A DNA stretch of 64,000 nt from Gemmatimonadota bacterium (GCA_016712265.1 JADJRJ010000028.1:1559812-1623811), one strand, 5' to 3'; positions 1 to 8,940 are shown, numbered from the stretch's first letter. Translations and numbers: made by a program. Notes: a model not told the origin generated them from the letters alone.

Positions 1-390
1 GACCTGTCCGATGGTGAACCGGTGTCCGCGTTCATTGAGGCGGGTCGCGCCCTGGATCTCACGGACGCGCAGAGGCAGCGTCTCATGGAAATCCGGCGGC
101 TCCTGCGACTGCAAAACAAGCCGTTCATGACCCGGCTGGATTCCCTGCGGGAACTGGCCGGAATCGACCTGGGAGACCGCGAACGCTTGCGACGGCGCGA
201 TGAGGAAGCGCTGCAACGCTTCAACACCTGGGCGCGGCCGTTTGTCGACTCGATCCGCGTGAACAACGACGTCGCTCGGAGTGAAGCGCGCGCTCTGCTG
301 ACGGTGGACCAGCGCCGTCGATTCGATTCGATCGCTGTGGCCGCACGCGAGGCTCGGCCGAGGTCGCAGCGCCGTCCCCCGCCGCGATGA
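1..390 (+). CDS. Partial LTxxQ/Spy-like helical protein, 5' end outside the window
   Basis: The reading frame is open from base 1, so the gene probably begins upstream; the first start codon inside the window is GTG at 22. The visible 130 residues are charged and helical, with a segment beginning LDLTDAQRQRL that resembles the LTxxQ motif of Spy/CpxP-type periplasmic proteins. A second similar segment (LLTVDQRRRFD) lies near the end, spaced as in that family, and the tail is Arg/Pro-rich. The stop overlaps the next start (ATGA at 387-390), so the two are probably translationally coupled. The family assignment rests on the repeated motif and is tentative. Function in metal or envelope stress is inferred. 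Confidence 0.6.
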   Translation, partial: DLSDGEPVSAFIEAGRALDLTDAQRQRLMEIRRLLRLQNKPFMTRLDSLRELAGIDLGDRERLRRRDEEALQRFNTWARPFVDSIRVNNDVARSEARALLTVDQRRRFDSIAVAAREARPRSQRRPPPR

Positions 391-1133
391 GGACGCGGGG
401 CGGCAGCGCGGTACTCGTGCGGCGCTCGGTGACGGCCGGATGGCTCGCGCCCATCGGCTGGCTCTTCCTTGTTGCCGGCGTGATGAGCGTGGGCTGGTGG
501 GTGATCGATCATGGCCGGGGCGATGCGGGCGCGACACGGCGCCTTGCGGTCGCCGAGAGAACGGTGTTGCTCGAGCCCGGGGAGGTGGTCCTGGCCGAGG
601 TGCCTGTAGCGCAGCGCCTGTGGTGGGACTTCTTCCGGGGCACGCACGGGGTGCTGGCGGCGACGGATCGGCGGGTGCTGTTCGTGGGGATTCCCCCTGA
701 GCCGCTGCTCCACCGTACCCCGGGCCCGTTCGAGGTGGTGGATGCCTCGTTCCGGTTTGCGCGCGCCACGGGGGTGCGGGAGGCGCCCACGCGGGGCGGC
801 GGCCTTCGCGTGGAGCTTGCGAGCGGGACGCAGCGGGTGGAGCTCGACGTGGGCAGCGCAGACGCTCCCGCGATGCGCGCGGTCCTCGACACGATGCGCG
901 ACCGGATAGGCCAACTCCGCGCAGCGGGCGAGGCAGAGCGACGGGCCGTCGAGGTGTCGAGCGCGGCGGCGCGTCGCGCGACCTACCACCTGGTGCAGCC
1001 GGGTGAGGCGCTGGAGTTGATCGCGCGACGTTACGGGACCACGACGGATTCGCTGCTGGCCTGGAACGCCCTCGGTGCGCCGCGTATTGTGGCGGGGCAA
1101 CGTCTCCTCGTACGCCCCGGGCAGGCCCCATGA
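387..1133 (+). CDS. Membrane-anchored LysM domain protein
   Basis: 248 residues. A hydrophobic segment near residues 17-40 (rich in W, L, V) looks like one transmembrane anchor with a short basic cytoplasmic end. The middle part (about 55-180) is a beta-rich region I do not recognise. The last 50 residues form a LysM module, starting TYHLVQPGEAL and containing the SLLAWNAL and IVAGQRLLV elements, which binds peptidoglycan glycan. It starts within the stop of the upstream gene and its own stop overlaps the next start (ATGA at 1130), so three genes form a tight operon. A cell-wall binding envelope protein is the likely role. Confidence 0.75.
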   Translation: MRTRGGSAVLVRRSVTAGWLAPIGWLFLVAGVMSVGWWVIDHGRGDAGATRRLAVAERTVLLEPGEVVLAEVPVAQRLWWDFFRGTHGVLAATDRRVLFVGIPPEPLLHRTPGPFEVVDASFRFARATGVREAPTRGGGLRVELASGTQRVELDVGSADAPAMRAVLDTMRDRIGQLRAAGEAERRAVEVSSAAARRATYHLVQPGEALELIARRYGTTTDSLLAWNALGAPRIVAGQRLLVRPGQAP

Positions 1134-1783
1134 ACTGGATGGATGTGGTTGTGAAGCGCCGCGCGCGGGTCGGCACGCTCGGCGACTTGGCCACCGCCGA
1201 TGAGGTGTGGCTGGTGATTCACGGCTACGGACAGTTGGTCGCGGAGTTCCTGCCGGCGTGCGACGGACTGGTGGGGCCGACGCGGGCCGTCGTGGCCCCG
1301 GAGGCGCTCAACCGCTTCTACAAAGTCCCCGAGGGACACCAGGGGTCGCACGGAACGGTGCCGGTGGGCACCACCTGGATGACGCGTGAGCATCGGCGGG
1401 CGGAGATCGCGGACTATGTCGACTACCTCGATGACGTGGTGGAGGCGACGCGACGCCCCGGCGCGCGGCTCGTGGTCTTGGGGTTCTCGCAGGGGGTGAC
1501 CACCGTCGCCCGATGGGTGGCGCAGGGACGTACCCGGGTGGATCGGGTGGTCTGCTGGGCCGGTGAACTGCCGACGGACGTCGACCTGGTCGTCACCGGG
1601 GATCGTTGGCCGCGCGACGGCGTAGACCTCGTGGTGGGCGCGCGCGACGAGTTCCGCGCGTGGATCGCGCTCGATCGGCAGGTCGAACGGTTTGCCGCGG
1701 GCGGTGTGACCGCCCGCATCACAGAGTTTGCGGGCGGGCATCGCCTGGACCGCGCGACCCTCCGGACCCTGGCGGATCGTTAG
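1130..1783 (+). CDS. Alpha/beta-hydrolase, phospholipase/carboxylesterase type
   Basis: 217 residues. The nucleophile elbow GFSQG places the catalytic serine at residue 120. An oxyanion-side HGYG motif lies near 31-34, and a C-terminal GGH gives the probable catalytic histidine near 204; the acid is probably the Asp in GARDEF. Length and motif layout fit the YpfH/EstB-like carboxylesterase family. It lacks a signal peptide and is probably cytoplasmic. It is coupled to the LysM gene by an ATGA overlap, and its stop (TAG, inside a CGTTAGGC octamer) overlaps the convergent hslR gene by 4 bp. Substrate unknown. Confidence 0.8.
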   Translation: MNWMDVVVKRRARVGTLGDLATADEVWLVIHGYGQLVAEFLPACDGLVGPTRAVVAPEALNRFYKVPEGHQGSHGTVPVGTTWMTREHRRAEIADYVDYLDDVVEATRRPGARLVVLGFSQGVTTVARWVAQGRTRVDRVVCWAGELPTDVDLVVTGDRWPRDGVDLVVGARDEFRAWIALDRQVERFAAGGVTARITEFAGGHRLDRATLRTLADR

Positions 1784-2169
1784 GCGCGCCCGCGCCAGCG
1801 GTCCATCTCGCGTCGATCCCGCTTGGTGGGTCGCCCCTCGGCCACCGGGCCTGCGGCGCGCAGCTGCGCCGCCGTCACCTCGCGGCGCGCCCGGCTCTCC
1901 GCGGTTTCCTCATACAGCGTCGCCGCCACCGTCGCCGGGCCGCGCTGGTCACTGACCCCCACGACGACCATCCGGTGTTCGAACGGCGGGCGTCGCACCG
2001 TAACTCGGTCTCCCACGTGCACGGCGCGTGCGCGCTTGGCCTTGTCGTCGTTGACGTCGACGTGTCCCTTGTCGATCGCCTCAGCGGCCAGGGCGCGCGT
2101 CTTGAAGAAACGCGCGGCCCAGAGCCACTTGTCGAGGCGTACCGGTTCATCGGTTGTGCGGTGTGTCAC
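1780..2169 (-). CDS. hslR: S4-domain RNA-binding protein, Hsp15/HslR family
   Basis: 129 residues. The N-terminal S4 domain is clear: VRLDKWLWAARFFKTR, then a GHVDVN loop and a VHVGDRVTV strand, the pattern of Hsp15. In E. coli Hsp15 binds free 50S subunits carrying nascent chains and helps recycle them. The C-terminus is basic (RPTKRDRREMDRWRGR), as is usual for the family. It is convergent with the upstream esterase gene, sharing 4 bp at their ends. Assignment is by motif; the exact cellular role is inferred from the family. Confidence 0.88.
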   Translation of the reverse strand: MTHRTTDEPVRLDKWLWAARFFKTRALAAEAIDKGHVDVNDDKAKRARAVHVGDRVTVRRPPFEHRMVVVGVSDQRGPATVAATLYEETAESRARREVTAAQLRAAGPVAEGRPTKRDRREMDRWRGRA

Positions 2170-2247
2170 AGTCCGGGGGCGCGGGAGAGCCGAAAGTTAA
2201 GGACGGGAGCAATCCGCAGCTCCCCATCCCTCGCCCACTCGCCCGGA

Positions 2248-3459
2248 ATGACCCCAGTCACGATCCCCGGGGACGCCTCACACGATGCCACCGAGGCGAG
2301 TGCGGAGACGATCGCCCGCGTCACCGAAAAGGTCGAGGCCATGGTGCGGCTTGCCGGTGGGGTGGCCCACGACTTCAACAACCTCCTCACGGTCATCGCG
2401 GGGAACGCGGAGGGGATCCTCGAACGCGGTGTTGACGGCGAGCTGCGTGTCGAGATCGCCGAGATCTCGGATGCGGCTCGGCGCGCGGCGGTCCTGACCC
2501 ACCAGCTGCTGGCGTTCAGTCGCCAGCTCGTCCTGCACCCGCGGGCGACGCACCTCGATCGTGTCCTCGACCTGGTCTGGGACGACCTCGCGCGCCTCGC
2601 TGGGCCGGGCGTTCGCCTGACGCGCCACACCCGGGTGGCCGGCGGTGTGGTGGTGGATCAGGTCCAACTTGCCGCAGCAGTCCGCCAGCTGGTGTGCAAT
2701 GCGATCGAGGCGATGCCGGGGGGTGGAGAGGTCCACGTGACGGTGGAAGACGCCGACCTCGATGACACGGCGACCGAGCGGCTTCACCCGATGCCCGCCG
2801 GGGGATACGTCCTGCTGGAGGTACGCGACACGGGGACGGGGATGGACGACGAGACGCTGCGTCGGGCGATGGAGCCGTTCTTCACGACCAAGGGCCAGAA
2901 ACATGGTACGGGGATGGGGCTCCCCACCGTCTACGGGATCGTGAAGCAGAGCGGTGGTTTCATGTGGCTGGATTCGTCACCCGGTGAGGGGACGACCTGC
3001 CGTCTCTTCTTTCCGCGGATCGCCGAGCCCTCGCTTCTGTCCCGATCCCGCACCCCGGCACGCATCGCTGGAGGGGACGGGCAGGGGAGTATCCTCCTGG
3101 TGGAGGATGAAGACCTGGTGCGGCAGCTGACGCGTCGCACCCTCGTGCGGGCCGGATACCACGTCGTGGAGGCTCCCAACGCCCATGCGGCGCTCGTGGA
3201 GGTGCGCGAACGCGGACTCACCCCGACGCTCCTGCTGACCGATGTCGTGATGCCTGGGATGGACGGTCGCGAACTGGCGACCATGCTCGAGGGCGAGCTG
3301 CCAGGGTTGGCGGTCATCCTCATGTCCGGCTTCGTCGATCCGCGCGTGCCGCTGGCCGGACGGGAAGGGAGCACCCGCGTCTTCCTGGAAAAGCCGTTCA
3401 CACTCGACCGGCTTCGGGACCTGGTGCGTGATGCCATGCGTGCCCCGCAGGTAAACTGA
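2248..3459 (+). CDS. Hybrid sensor histidine kinase with C-terminal receiver
   Basis: 403 residues from ATG 2248; the frame extends upstream but that part overlaps hslR and the esterase gene. There is no sensor domain: the protein starts almost directly with a dimerisation helix carrying the phospho-acceptor His41 in GGVAHDFNNLL. It continues with a HATPase domain (N box VCNAIEAM, G1 DTGTGM, G2 GTGMGL) and ends in a receiver whose acceptor is Asp332 (LLTDVVMPG). Such short kinase-receiver hybrids are common among soluble proteins that get input from partners. The next gene downstream is an ECF sigma factor; functional linkage is not proven. Confidence 0.88.
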   Translation: MTPVTIPGDASHDATEASAETIARVTEKVEAMVRLAGGVAHDFNNLLTVIAGNAEGILERGVDGELRVEIAEISDAARRAAVLTHQLLAFSRQLVLHPRATHLDRVLDLVWDDLARLAGPGVRLTRHTRVAGGVVVDQVQLAAAVRQLVCNAIEAMPGGGEVHVTVEDADLDDTATERLHPMPAGGYVLLEVRDTGTGMDDETLRRAMEPFFTTKGQKHGTGMGLPTVYGIVKQSGGFMWLDSSPGEGTTCRLFFPRIAEPSLLSRSRTPARIAGGDGQGSILLVEDEDLVRQLTRRTLVRAGYHVVEAPNAHAALVEVRERGLTPTLLLTDVVMPGMDGRELATMLEGELPGLAVILMSGFVDPRVPLAGREGSTRVFLEKPFTLDRLRDLVRDAMRAPQVN

Positions 3460-3600
3460 GCAATCCGTCGCGGCCGCAGGGGCGTAGGGGTGGTAACCAT
3501 GCCGCCTTCATTCGTGCCACGCGATGATCCACCGCGGTCTGCCCCTCGTGTTGCGGGTGCGCGGCAACGGCCGCACCTTGTCGGCGATGCCACGCTCCGC

Positions 3601-4194
3601 ATGACCCCGCTCGCGAACCAGGCCGACCTTGCCGCGGTCGCCCGTCTCGTGGCGGGCGACGAGCGCGGACTGGCCGAGTTGTACGATCGCCATGGCGGCA
3701 TGGCGTATGCCTTGGCGGCCGCGATCCTGCGTGATGGGCCCGACGCCGAAGAGGTGGTCGCCGACGCATTTAGCCAGGTGTGGCGGACCGCCGCCAACTT
3801 TGACCCTGGGCGTGGCAGTGTGGTCGCGTGGATCTCGACCATCGTCCGGACCCGAGCACTGGACCTGATTCGCTCACACAAGCGTCGGGCGCGGATGCTG
3901 GATCGAGCCGGGGCGCTGGCGGACGCGGGGTCTGCCCCGGGGCTGGGGACGGGCGCCGAGCTGGCCGATCGGGGGGCGGAGCAGTCCGAGGCGCAACATC
4001 TCGTGCGCCGTGCGCTGGAGGAGCTGCCCGCACCACAACGCCTGGCCCTCGAACTCGCGTACTTTGGTGGGCTCTCCCAAAGCGAGATTGCCGAGCGGCT
4101 CAATGAACCGTTAGGCACTGTCAAGACCCGCATGCGCGCCGGGATGGAGAAGTTGCGCGGGGTGTTGGGCCCGCTGCTCGGAGGTCCCCCGTGA
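3601..4194 (+). CDS. ECF RNA polymerase sigma factor, SigK-like
   Basis: 197 residues from ATG 3601; an upstream in-frame ATG at 3508 and GTG at 3490 would add a weakly structured Pro/Arg-rich leader. Region 2 is visible as LAELYDRHGGMAYALA followed by DAEEVVADAFSQVW. Region 4 is LEELPAPQRLALELAY with the helix-turn-helix SQSEIAERLNEPLGTVKTR. The linker between them is Gly/Ala-rich. The stop overlaps the GTG of the next gene, a short anti-sigma-like protein, so the pair is probably co-regulated as sigma/anti-sigma. Target genes are unknown. Confidence 0.9.
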   Translation: MTPLANQADLAAVARLVAGDERGLAELYDRHGGMAYALAAAILRDGPDAEEVVADAFSQVWRTAANFDPGRGSVVAWISTIVRTRALDLIRSHKRRARMLDRAGALADAGSAPGLGTGAELADRGAEQSEAQHLVRRALEELPAPQRLALELAYFGGLSQSEIAERLNEPLGTVKTRMRAGMEKLRGVLGPLLGGPP

Positions 4195-4454
4195 GGCCCC
4201 TGGTGCAACGCGCGGATGCGGCGGCCTACGTGCTGGGGGCCTTGGACCCCGGGGAACGGGCAGCGTTTGAACGCCTGGTCTGGCGAGATGTCGAAATCGC
4301 TCACGAGGTGGCCATCCTGTCGCAGGTGACCGCACTCCTGGCGTACGCGGCGCCACCGGCCCAGCCACCAGGGATCCTGCGGGAGCGCGTGATGGCGCTG
4401 GCGGGGACGTGCGGCGAGGGGGGACCAACGGCTGCAGCTGGGTCAATTCGTTAG
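4191..4454 (+). CDS. Short anti-sigma factor-like protein (RskA N-terminal region only)
   Basis: 87 residues, GTG start overlapping the sigma-factor stop (GTGA at 4191-4194). The sequence (DAAAYVLGALDPGERAAFE, then HEVAILSQVTALLAYA) matches the N-terminal sigma-binding part of RskA-type anti-sigma-K factors. Usual family members are about 230 residues with a transmembrane helix and an extracytoplasmic domain. Here the frame stops after a Gly/Ala-rich tail, with no membrane segment. It may act as a soluble antagonist or be a degenerate remnant. The family call rests on this motif and on the position next to the sigma gene. Confidence 0.7.
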   Translation: MRPLVQRADAAAYVLGALDPGERAAFERLVWRDVEIAHEVAILSQVTALLAYAAPPAQPPGILRERVMALAGTCGEGGPTAAAGSIR

Positions 4455-4471
4455 CCGGGCGCGGCGGATGT

Positions 4472-4585
4472 AACTGCCACAGCGAAGCACGGGCAGCACG
4501 TGGCTTGGGCAGCACGTGAAGCGTGCGTCCCGTGCCGTTCGTGCCGCGCGTCCTGCTCGTACTGCAGCCCTTGGTGTGCCCGCCG
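4472..4585. repeat. Intergenic hairpin repeat (REP-like), copy 1
   Basis: This spacer between convergent genes begins AACTGCCAC and runs to GTACTGCAG followed by GCCCTTGG. Its left half has repeated GGGCAGCACG blocks and its right half the complementary CGTGCCG blocks, so the strand can fold into one long imperfect hairpin. A second copy with the same ends and order lies at 12613-12735. The similarity is visible by eye over about 110 bp; genome copy number is unknown. Confidence 0.65.
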
Positions 4586-4604
4586 TCCGAGTCGCGCGCT
4601 CTTC

Positions 4605-5585
4605 CTAGATCTCCCGCAGAAGCACCCTCCGCAGCGTCGCTTCATCGATGTTGCCGCCACTGATGATCAGGCCGACATGTTGCCCGGCCAACGTCGGCGC
4701 GAGGTGCTTGATCCCGGCGAGGGCGGCCGCGGCGGCGCCCTCCACGAGTGTGTGGGTCGTCGACAAGAGCGCGCGCAGGGCGTCCGCGATCGCTGCGTCG
4801 CTGACGGCCACGAACCCGGCGAGTCCCTGCACCAACGCCGGGAAGGTCAACGCATAAGCGCTGCGCGTGGCGAGGCCGTCGGCGAAGGTCTCCGCGCGTT
4901 CCGTGGTGCGCATCTCGCGGGCATGCCAGGAATCGTGGGTTGCGGGCGCGCCCGCGGCCTGCACCCCGTGGACGGTCATGCGGCGGCCGAGCGCCGCCGC
5001 GGCGACGAGGGCCCCCACGGCCTGGGATCCGCCGCCGATCGAGATGACCATGGCATCGAGGTCCGGGACGGCTTCCAGGAACTCGAAGGAGAGGGTTGCC
5101 GCCCCGGCAAGCACCTTCACGTCGTTTGTCGAATGGGCAAGGGCGGCGCCTGTCTCGCGCTGCACGCGCGTCGCGGCCTGGATCGAGGCATCGTAGTCGG
5201 TGCCTTCCTCGACGAGGGTGGCACCCAGAGCGCGAATCCCGGCGTTCTTGTCCGGGTTGTTGCCATGGGGCACACAGATGGTCGCCGGGATACCAAGGGC
5301 GCGGCCGGCAAACGCGATCCCCAATCCATGATTGCCACGGGTGGCGGCGACGACCCCGCGGGCGCGCTCGTCGGGTGGTAGCGCGGTCATGAAGGAGAGG
5401 CCGTTGCGCACCTTGAACGACCCGGTCGGGTTGAAGTTCTCGTGCTTCACGCTCACCCGGATCCCATGTCCCACCCACGCGTCGAGGAGGGGATACGAGC
5501 GCACGGGCGACGGTGACATGAAGGGGGCGATGCGGGCGCGGGCCGCAGCGACGTCTTCGGCGGAGATCGGGTACACGGGACGCAT
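4605..5585 (-). CDS. Threonine/serine dehydratase-like PLP enzyme
   Basis: 326 residues, fold-type II PLP enzyme. The PLP-binding lysine is Lys58 in FNPTGSFKVRNG, and the asparagine loop is ATRGNHGLG. The phosphate-binding glycine loop appears as SIGGGSQAVG, slightly different from the usual GGGGL. There is no C-terminal ACT regulatory domain, so this is the short, catabolic-type (TdcB-like) form or a related ammonia-lyase. It is expected to deaminate L-threonine or L-serine to the 2-oxo acid. The altered glycine loop leaves substrate preference open. It faces the anti-sigma gene across the hairpin repeat. Confidence 0.82.
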   Translation of the reverse strand: MRPVYPISAEDVAAARARIAPFMSPSPVRSYPLLDAWVGHGIRVSVKHENFNPTGSFKVRNGLSFMTALPPDERARGVVAATRGNHGLGIAFAGRALGIPATICVPHGNNPDKNAGIRALGATLVEEGTDYDASIQAATRVQRETGAALAHSTNDVKVLAGAATLSFEFLEAVPDLDAMVISIGGGSQAVGALVAAAALGRRMTVHGVQAAGAPATHDSWHAREMRTTERAETFADGLATRSAYALTFPALVQGLAGFVAVSDAAIADALRALLSTTHTLVEGAAAAALAGIKHLAPTLAGQHVGLIISGGNIDEATLRRVLLREI

Positions 5586-5678
5586 GGTGGGGGACGCCGG
5601 AAGCTAAGGGGCATCGTTACCGTTGAAACCCGGGTCGGGCAGTGGCGTACAACCCAGCACTTCGGCAATGTGATGATC

Positions 5679-6431
5679 ATGGGGAAAACGACGATCTTTC
5701 GTGCGCTCGGCCTGTTGGCCTTTACCGGGACCGTGGCACAGGCACAGGTATTCACCGTGGGTGGGGGTGACGAACGGCGCCGCGAAGGTGGGCCGCGGTC
5801 GTCCCCGGTCTTTGGCGGAGCGGGCGCCGTATACGGCCGGCCTTCCGGTGACTTCGGTCGCTACGTCAACCAGGGATTCGGCGTCGACGGGACCGGCCGC
5901 TGGAAGGTCGATCCGCGGGGGATCTTCTCGTTAGGGATCGAGGGCGGGTTCCTCCAGTACGGTCGCGAGACGATCCGGGTCCCCCTCAGTTCGACCGTGG
6001 GACGCATCTCGGTGGACGTCACCACGTCCAACAACATCGTGTTCCTCGGGTTCGGGCCGCAGCTTACTGCGCCGTCGGGTCCCGTGCGGCCCTACGTCAG
6101 CGGCGGGGTCGGCTTTTCGTACCTGTTCACCGAGTCCTCGGTGGAAGGATCGGACAACAACAACAGCTCGTTTGCCGACACGAAGAATTTTGACGACTTC
6201 GTCTTCGCCACCACTGGCGGGGGGGGCTTCTACATCCCGCTCGGGCGCACGCGCGAGGCGGCGCTCGATATCGGGGTGCGCTACCACAACGGCGGCAAGG
6301 GCCAGTACCTCCGTGAAGGCGGGATCGTGGATCGGCCCGGCCAGACGCCGTTGATCACCCCGATCGAGAGCCAGACGCAGTTCCTCACCTGGCGGGTGGG
6401 ATTCATCGCCGGCCTGGGGAGCAAGCGTTAG
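5679..6431 (+). CDS. Exported outer-membrane beta-barrel protein
   Basis: 250 residues from ATG 5679; GTG 5670 and ATG 5673 are alternative starts only three and two codons upstream. A signal peptide (MGKTTIFRALGLLAF, cleavage after AQA) is followed by a Gly-rich low-complexity stretch and then alternating hydrophobic/polar beta strands with Gly turns, ending in LTWRVGFIAGLG. That layout fits an OmpA/OprF-like or porin-like eight-strand barrel with a periplasmic-side N-terminus. The precise family was not recognised. Its stop (TAG) immediately abuts the GTG start of the PHP-domain gene. Confidence 0.72.
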   Translation: MGKTTIFRALGLLAFTGTVAQAQVFTVGGGDERRREGGPRSSPVFGGAGAVYGRPSGDFGRYVNQGFGVDGTGRWKVDPRGIFSLGIEGGFLQYGRETIRVPLSSTVGRISVDVTTSNNIVFLGFGPQLTAPSGPVRPYVSGGVGFSYLFTESSVEGSDNNNSSFADTKNFDDFVFATTGGGGFYIPLGRTREAALDIGVRYHNGGKGQYLREGGIVDRPGQTPLITPIESQTQFLTWRVGFIAGLGSKR

Positions 6432-7445
6432 GTGGTCGCCCCGCGGATCGCCCGCCGGCTGCTCCCGGTGCTGTTCGTGGTGACGGGCACCCTGGGCCTC
6501 GTCCGGATCGACAGCACCCGACCGCAACCGCAGGGCGCGCGCTGGTACAAGGGGAATACGCATACCCACACGCTGAACAGCGATGGGGATTCGCACCCGG
6601 ATGATGTGGTGAAGTGGTATCGGGCGCACGGATATCATTTTGTCGCGCTGACGGACCACAACGTCCTGACCACCGTGGACGGGTTGAATGCCGTCCATGG
6701 CCTGGACAACCAGTTCCTCGTCGTGCGCGGCGAAGAGGTGACGGATCGGTTTGGGGACCGGCCACTGCACATCAATGCGCTTGACGTGTCCCGATTGGTC
6801 CGGCCGCAGGGCGGGGCGAGTGCCGTCGAAGCGGTCCAGCGCGATGTGGACGCTATCCGTGCGGCGAACGGCGTCCCCAGCATCAACCATCCCAACTTTG
6901 GCTGGGCCCTCTCGGCGGATGAGCTGGCCCAGGTGCGCAACAACCGCTTGTTCGAGATCTACAACGGCCATCCGATGGTGAACAATGTCGGCGGCGGCGG
7001 CAAGCCATCGTTGGAAGAAATGTGGGACGCTATTCTGTCACGAGGCGTGCTACTGTACGGCATGGCCGTCGACGACGCCCACCACTTCAAGCGCCACGAC
7101 GACCGCACCGCCTCCCGCCCGGGCAAGGGATGGATCCACGTGCGCGCGGACACCCTCACCCCGCGTGCGCTCCTCGGTGCCATCGAACGCGGCGACTTCT
7201 ATGCGTCCACCGGCGTGGAGTTGGCCGAGCTCAGCGCGACGCCGACGGCGGTGACGGTGGCCGTCAAGCCAACGACGTACAGCAAGTACCGGATCCAGTT
7301 CATCGGGCGCGGCGGCCGCGTGTTGCAGGAGACGGCGGAGCCGCAGGCGACGTACCGCGTGCGGGGCGACGAGGGGTATGTGCGGGCCCGGGTCATCGAG
7401 TCCAATGGGGACATGGCCTGGACCCAACCCCTGATGCTCAAGTAG
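6432..7445 (+). CDS. Exported PHP-domain metal-dependent phosphoesterase
   Basis: 337 residues, GTG start directly after the previous stop. A hydrophobic N-terminus (LLPVLFVVTGTLGLV) suggests a signal peptide or anchor. The PHP metal ligands are visible in order: NTHTHT near residue 43, then ALTDHN, RGEEVT, NHPNFGW and a late DDAHH. PHP proteins hydrolyse phosphomonoesters or polynucleotides with two or three metal ions. The predicted export suggests an extracytoplasmic substrate. No partner gene identifies the substrate. Confidence 0.83.
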   Translation: MVAPRIARRLLPVLFVVTGTLGLVRIDSTRPQPQGARWYKGNTHTHTLNSDGDSHPDDVVKWYRAHGYHFVALTDHNVLTTVDGLNAVHGLDNQFLVVRGEEVTDRFGDRPLHINALDVSRLVRPQGGASAVEAVQRDVDAIRAANGVPSINHPNFGWALSADELAQVRNNRLFEIYNGHPMVNNVGGGGKPSLEEMWDAILSRGVLLYGMAVDDAHHFKRHDDRTASRPGKGWIHVRADTLTPRALLGAIERGDFYASTGVELAELSATPTAVTVAVKPTTYSKYRIQFIGRGGRVLQETAEPQATYRVRGDEGYVRARVIESNGDMAWTQPLMLK

Positions 7446-7582
7446 CTCGCTGGGCCTGGCCCACGGTCCCCGGGGCAGCCAGCACGGCGATGGCGCATCC
7501 AGAGCCGGAGTCGGCACGTGGCCAGTCAGCACACGCGCGGACGACGCTTGCCCAAAGCTGGCGTGCGTCGTAGCCTTGCCGG

Positions 7583-8860
7583 GTGAGCTCTCCCACGTCG
7601 TCCAATTCCAGTGCCGAGGGGATCCGCGCGGTCGCGGCCCTGCTGATTGGCTTCACCATTGGTGCGGCGCTGAACGCCGTGAGCCCGCCGACGGCGTCCG
7701 GCCTGCTGAGCATCACCGACCCCGTGGGGACCCTCTGGGTCAACTCGATCCGGATGACCGTGATCCCGCTGGTCACCTCGTTGCTGATCACGGGGGTGAC
7801 GCAGAGTCGGGCTGGTGCGGAGGTCGGGCGTCTTGGGGGGCGTGTCCTGTTGGTCATGAGCGCGATGTTGGTGGCCATCATGAGCCTGACCGCGGTGCTG
7901 GCGCCGCCGATCTACCGGGCGTTCACGGTGGATGCCGCCGCCGCCCAGCGGCTCCGGGACTCGGTGGCCGGAGGCGCGGCGAGCGCGCCTGAGATCCCCT
8001 CATTTGTCTCCTGGGTGACGAGCTTGGTTCCGGTGAACCCGGTGAAGGCGGCGGTGGACGGGGCGATGCTGCCGCTCATCGTGTTCACGATCGCCTTTGC
8101 CATGGCGATCCGGTTGCTCGGGGAGCGTGAGCGCGAGACGGTGGCCGCCTTCTTTCGTGGCGTCTCCGAAGCGATGATGGTGATGGTGCGCTGGGTACTC
8201 GCGCTCGCACCGTTAGGCATCGGCGCACTCGCCGTCTCCCTTGGGGTGCGCCTCGGGGTGGGAGCGGCCGGGGCGGTGGGCTTCTACTTCGCCACCCTGC
8301 TCGGGCTGCTCGTGGTCGCGATCCTCGTGATGTACGTGATCGCGTTTCTGTTCACCGGGGTGCCGATCGGGGTGTTCGCGCGCGCCATCCTGCCGGCGCA
8401 AGCGATCGCCGCGGGGACGCGCAGTACGTTGGCCGCCATTCCCGTCATGATCGAGGCCGCGACGCAAAAACTCGGGGTGTCGCCCGCCGGAGCGGGGTTC
8501 GTCATCCCGTTCTGCGTCTCCACCTTCCGGCTCAACCTGACCGTCTCGTGGATCGTCGGCGGGCTGTTCCTCGCCAAACTGTACGGCATCGACTTCCCGC
8601 TGTCCTCGGTGCTCACCATCGGCGTGGCCGCCGCCGCGTTAAGCTTTTCGGTGCCGGGGATCCCGAGCGGGAGCCTGTTCATCATCACCCCGATCCTGGT
8701 CCAGGTGGGGTTGCCGGCGGAGGGGGTCGGGGTCCTCATCGCGCTCGATGCGCTTCCGGATGTGCTCAAGACCACCTTGAACGCGACCGCGCAGATGACG
8801 GCGATGACCATCGCGACGCGCCCGGAGCGACTCCCGGCGCCGGGGGCTGCGGCCGGCTGA
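7583..8860 (+). CDS. Dicarboxylate/amino acid:cation symporter (DAACS family)
   Basis: 425 residues, GTG start. The protein is very hydrophobic with about eight transmembrane segments and two re-entrant regions. The N-terminal half has SIRMTVIPLVTSLLITG, the family hallmark before hairpin 1. The second half shows the serine-rich re-entrant region (GTRSTLAAIPVM) and the TM8 region ending in ALDALPDVLKTTLNATAQM. Such carriers import glutamate, aspartate or C4-dicarboxylates with sodium or protons. Substrate cannot be read from the sequence alone. It stands alone between the PHP and TPR genes. Confidence 0.9.
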   Translation: MSSPTSSNSSAEGIRAVAALLIGFTIGAALNAVSPPTASGLLSITDPVGTLWVNSIRMTVIPLVTSLLITGVTQSRAGAEVGRLGGRVLLVMSAMLVAIMSLTAVLAPPIYRAFTVDAAAAQRLRDSVAGGAASAPEIPSFVSWVTSLVPVNPVKAAVDGAMLPLIVFTIAFAMAIRLLGERERETVAAFFRGVSEAMMVMVRWVLALAPLGIGALAVSLGVRLGVGAAGAVGFYFATLLGLLVVAILVMYVIAFLFTGVPIGVFARAILPAQAIAAGTRSTLAAIPVMIEAATQKLGVSPAGAGFVIPFCVSTFRLNLTVSWIVGGLFLAKLYGIDFPLSSVLTIGVAAAALSFSVPGIPSGSLFIITPILVQVGLPAEGVGVLIALDALPDVLKTTLNATAQMTAMTIATRPERLPAPGAAAG

Positions 8861-8940
8861 GGGGACGTTCGTCGTCCAGGCACAGGGCGTGTTCGGCTTT
8901 GACCAACACCGCCGGACCCGCGTCCTCCCTTCAACCGACT

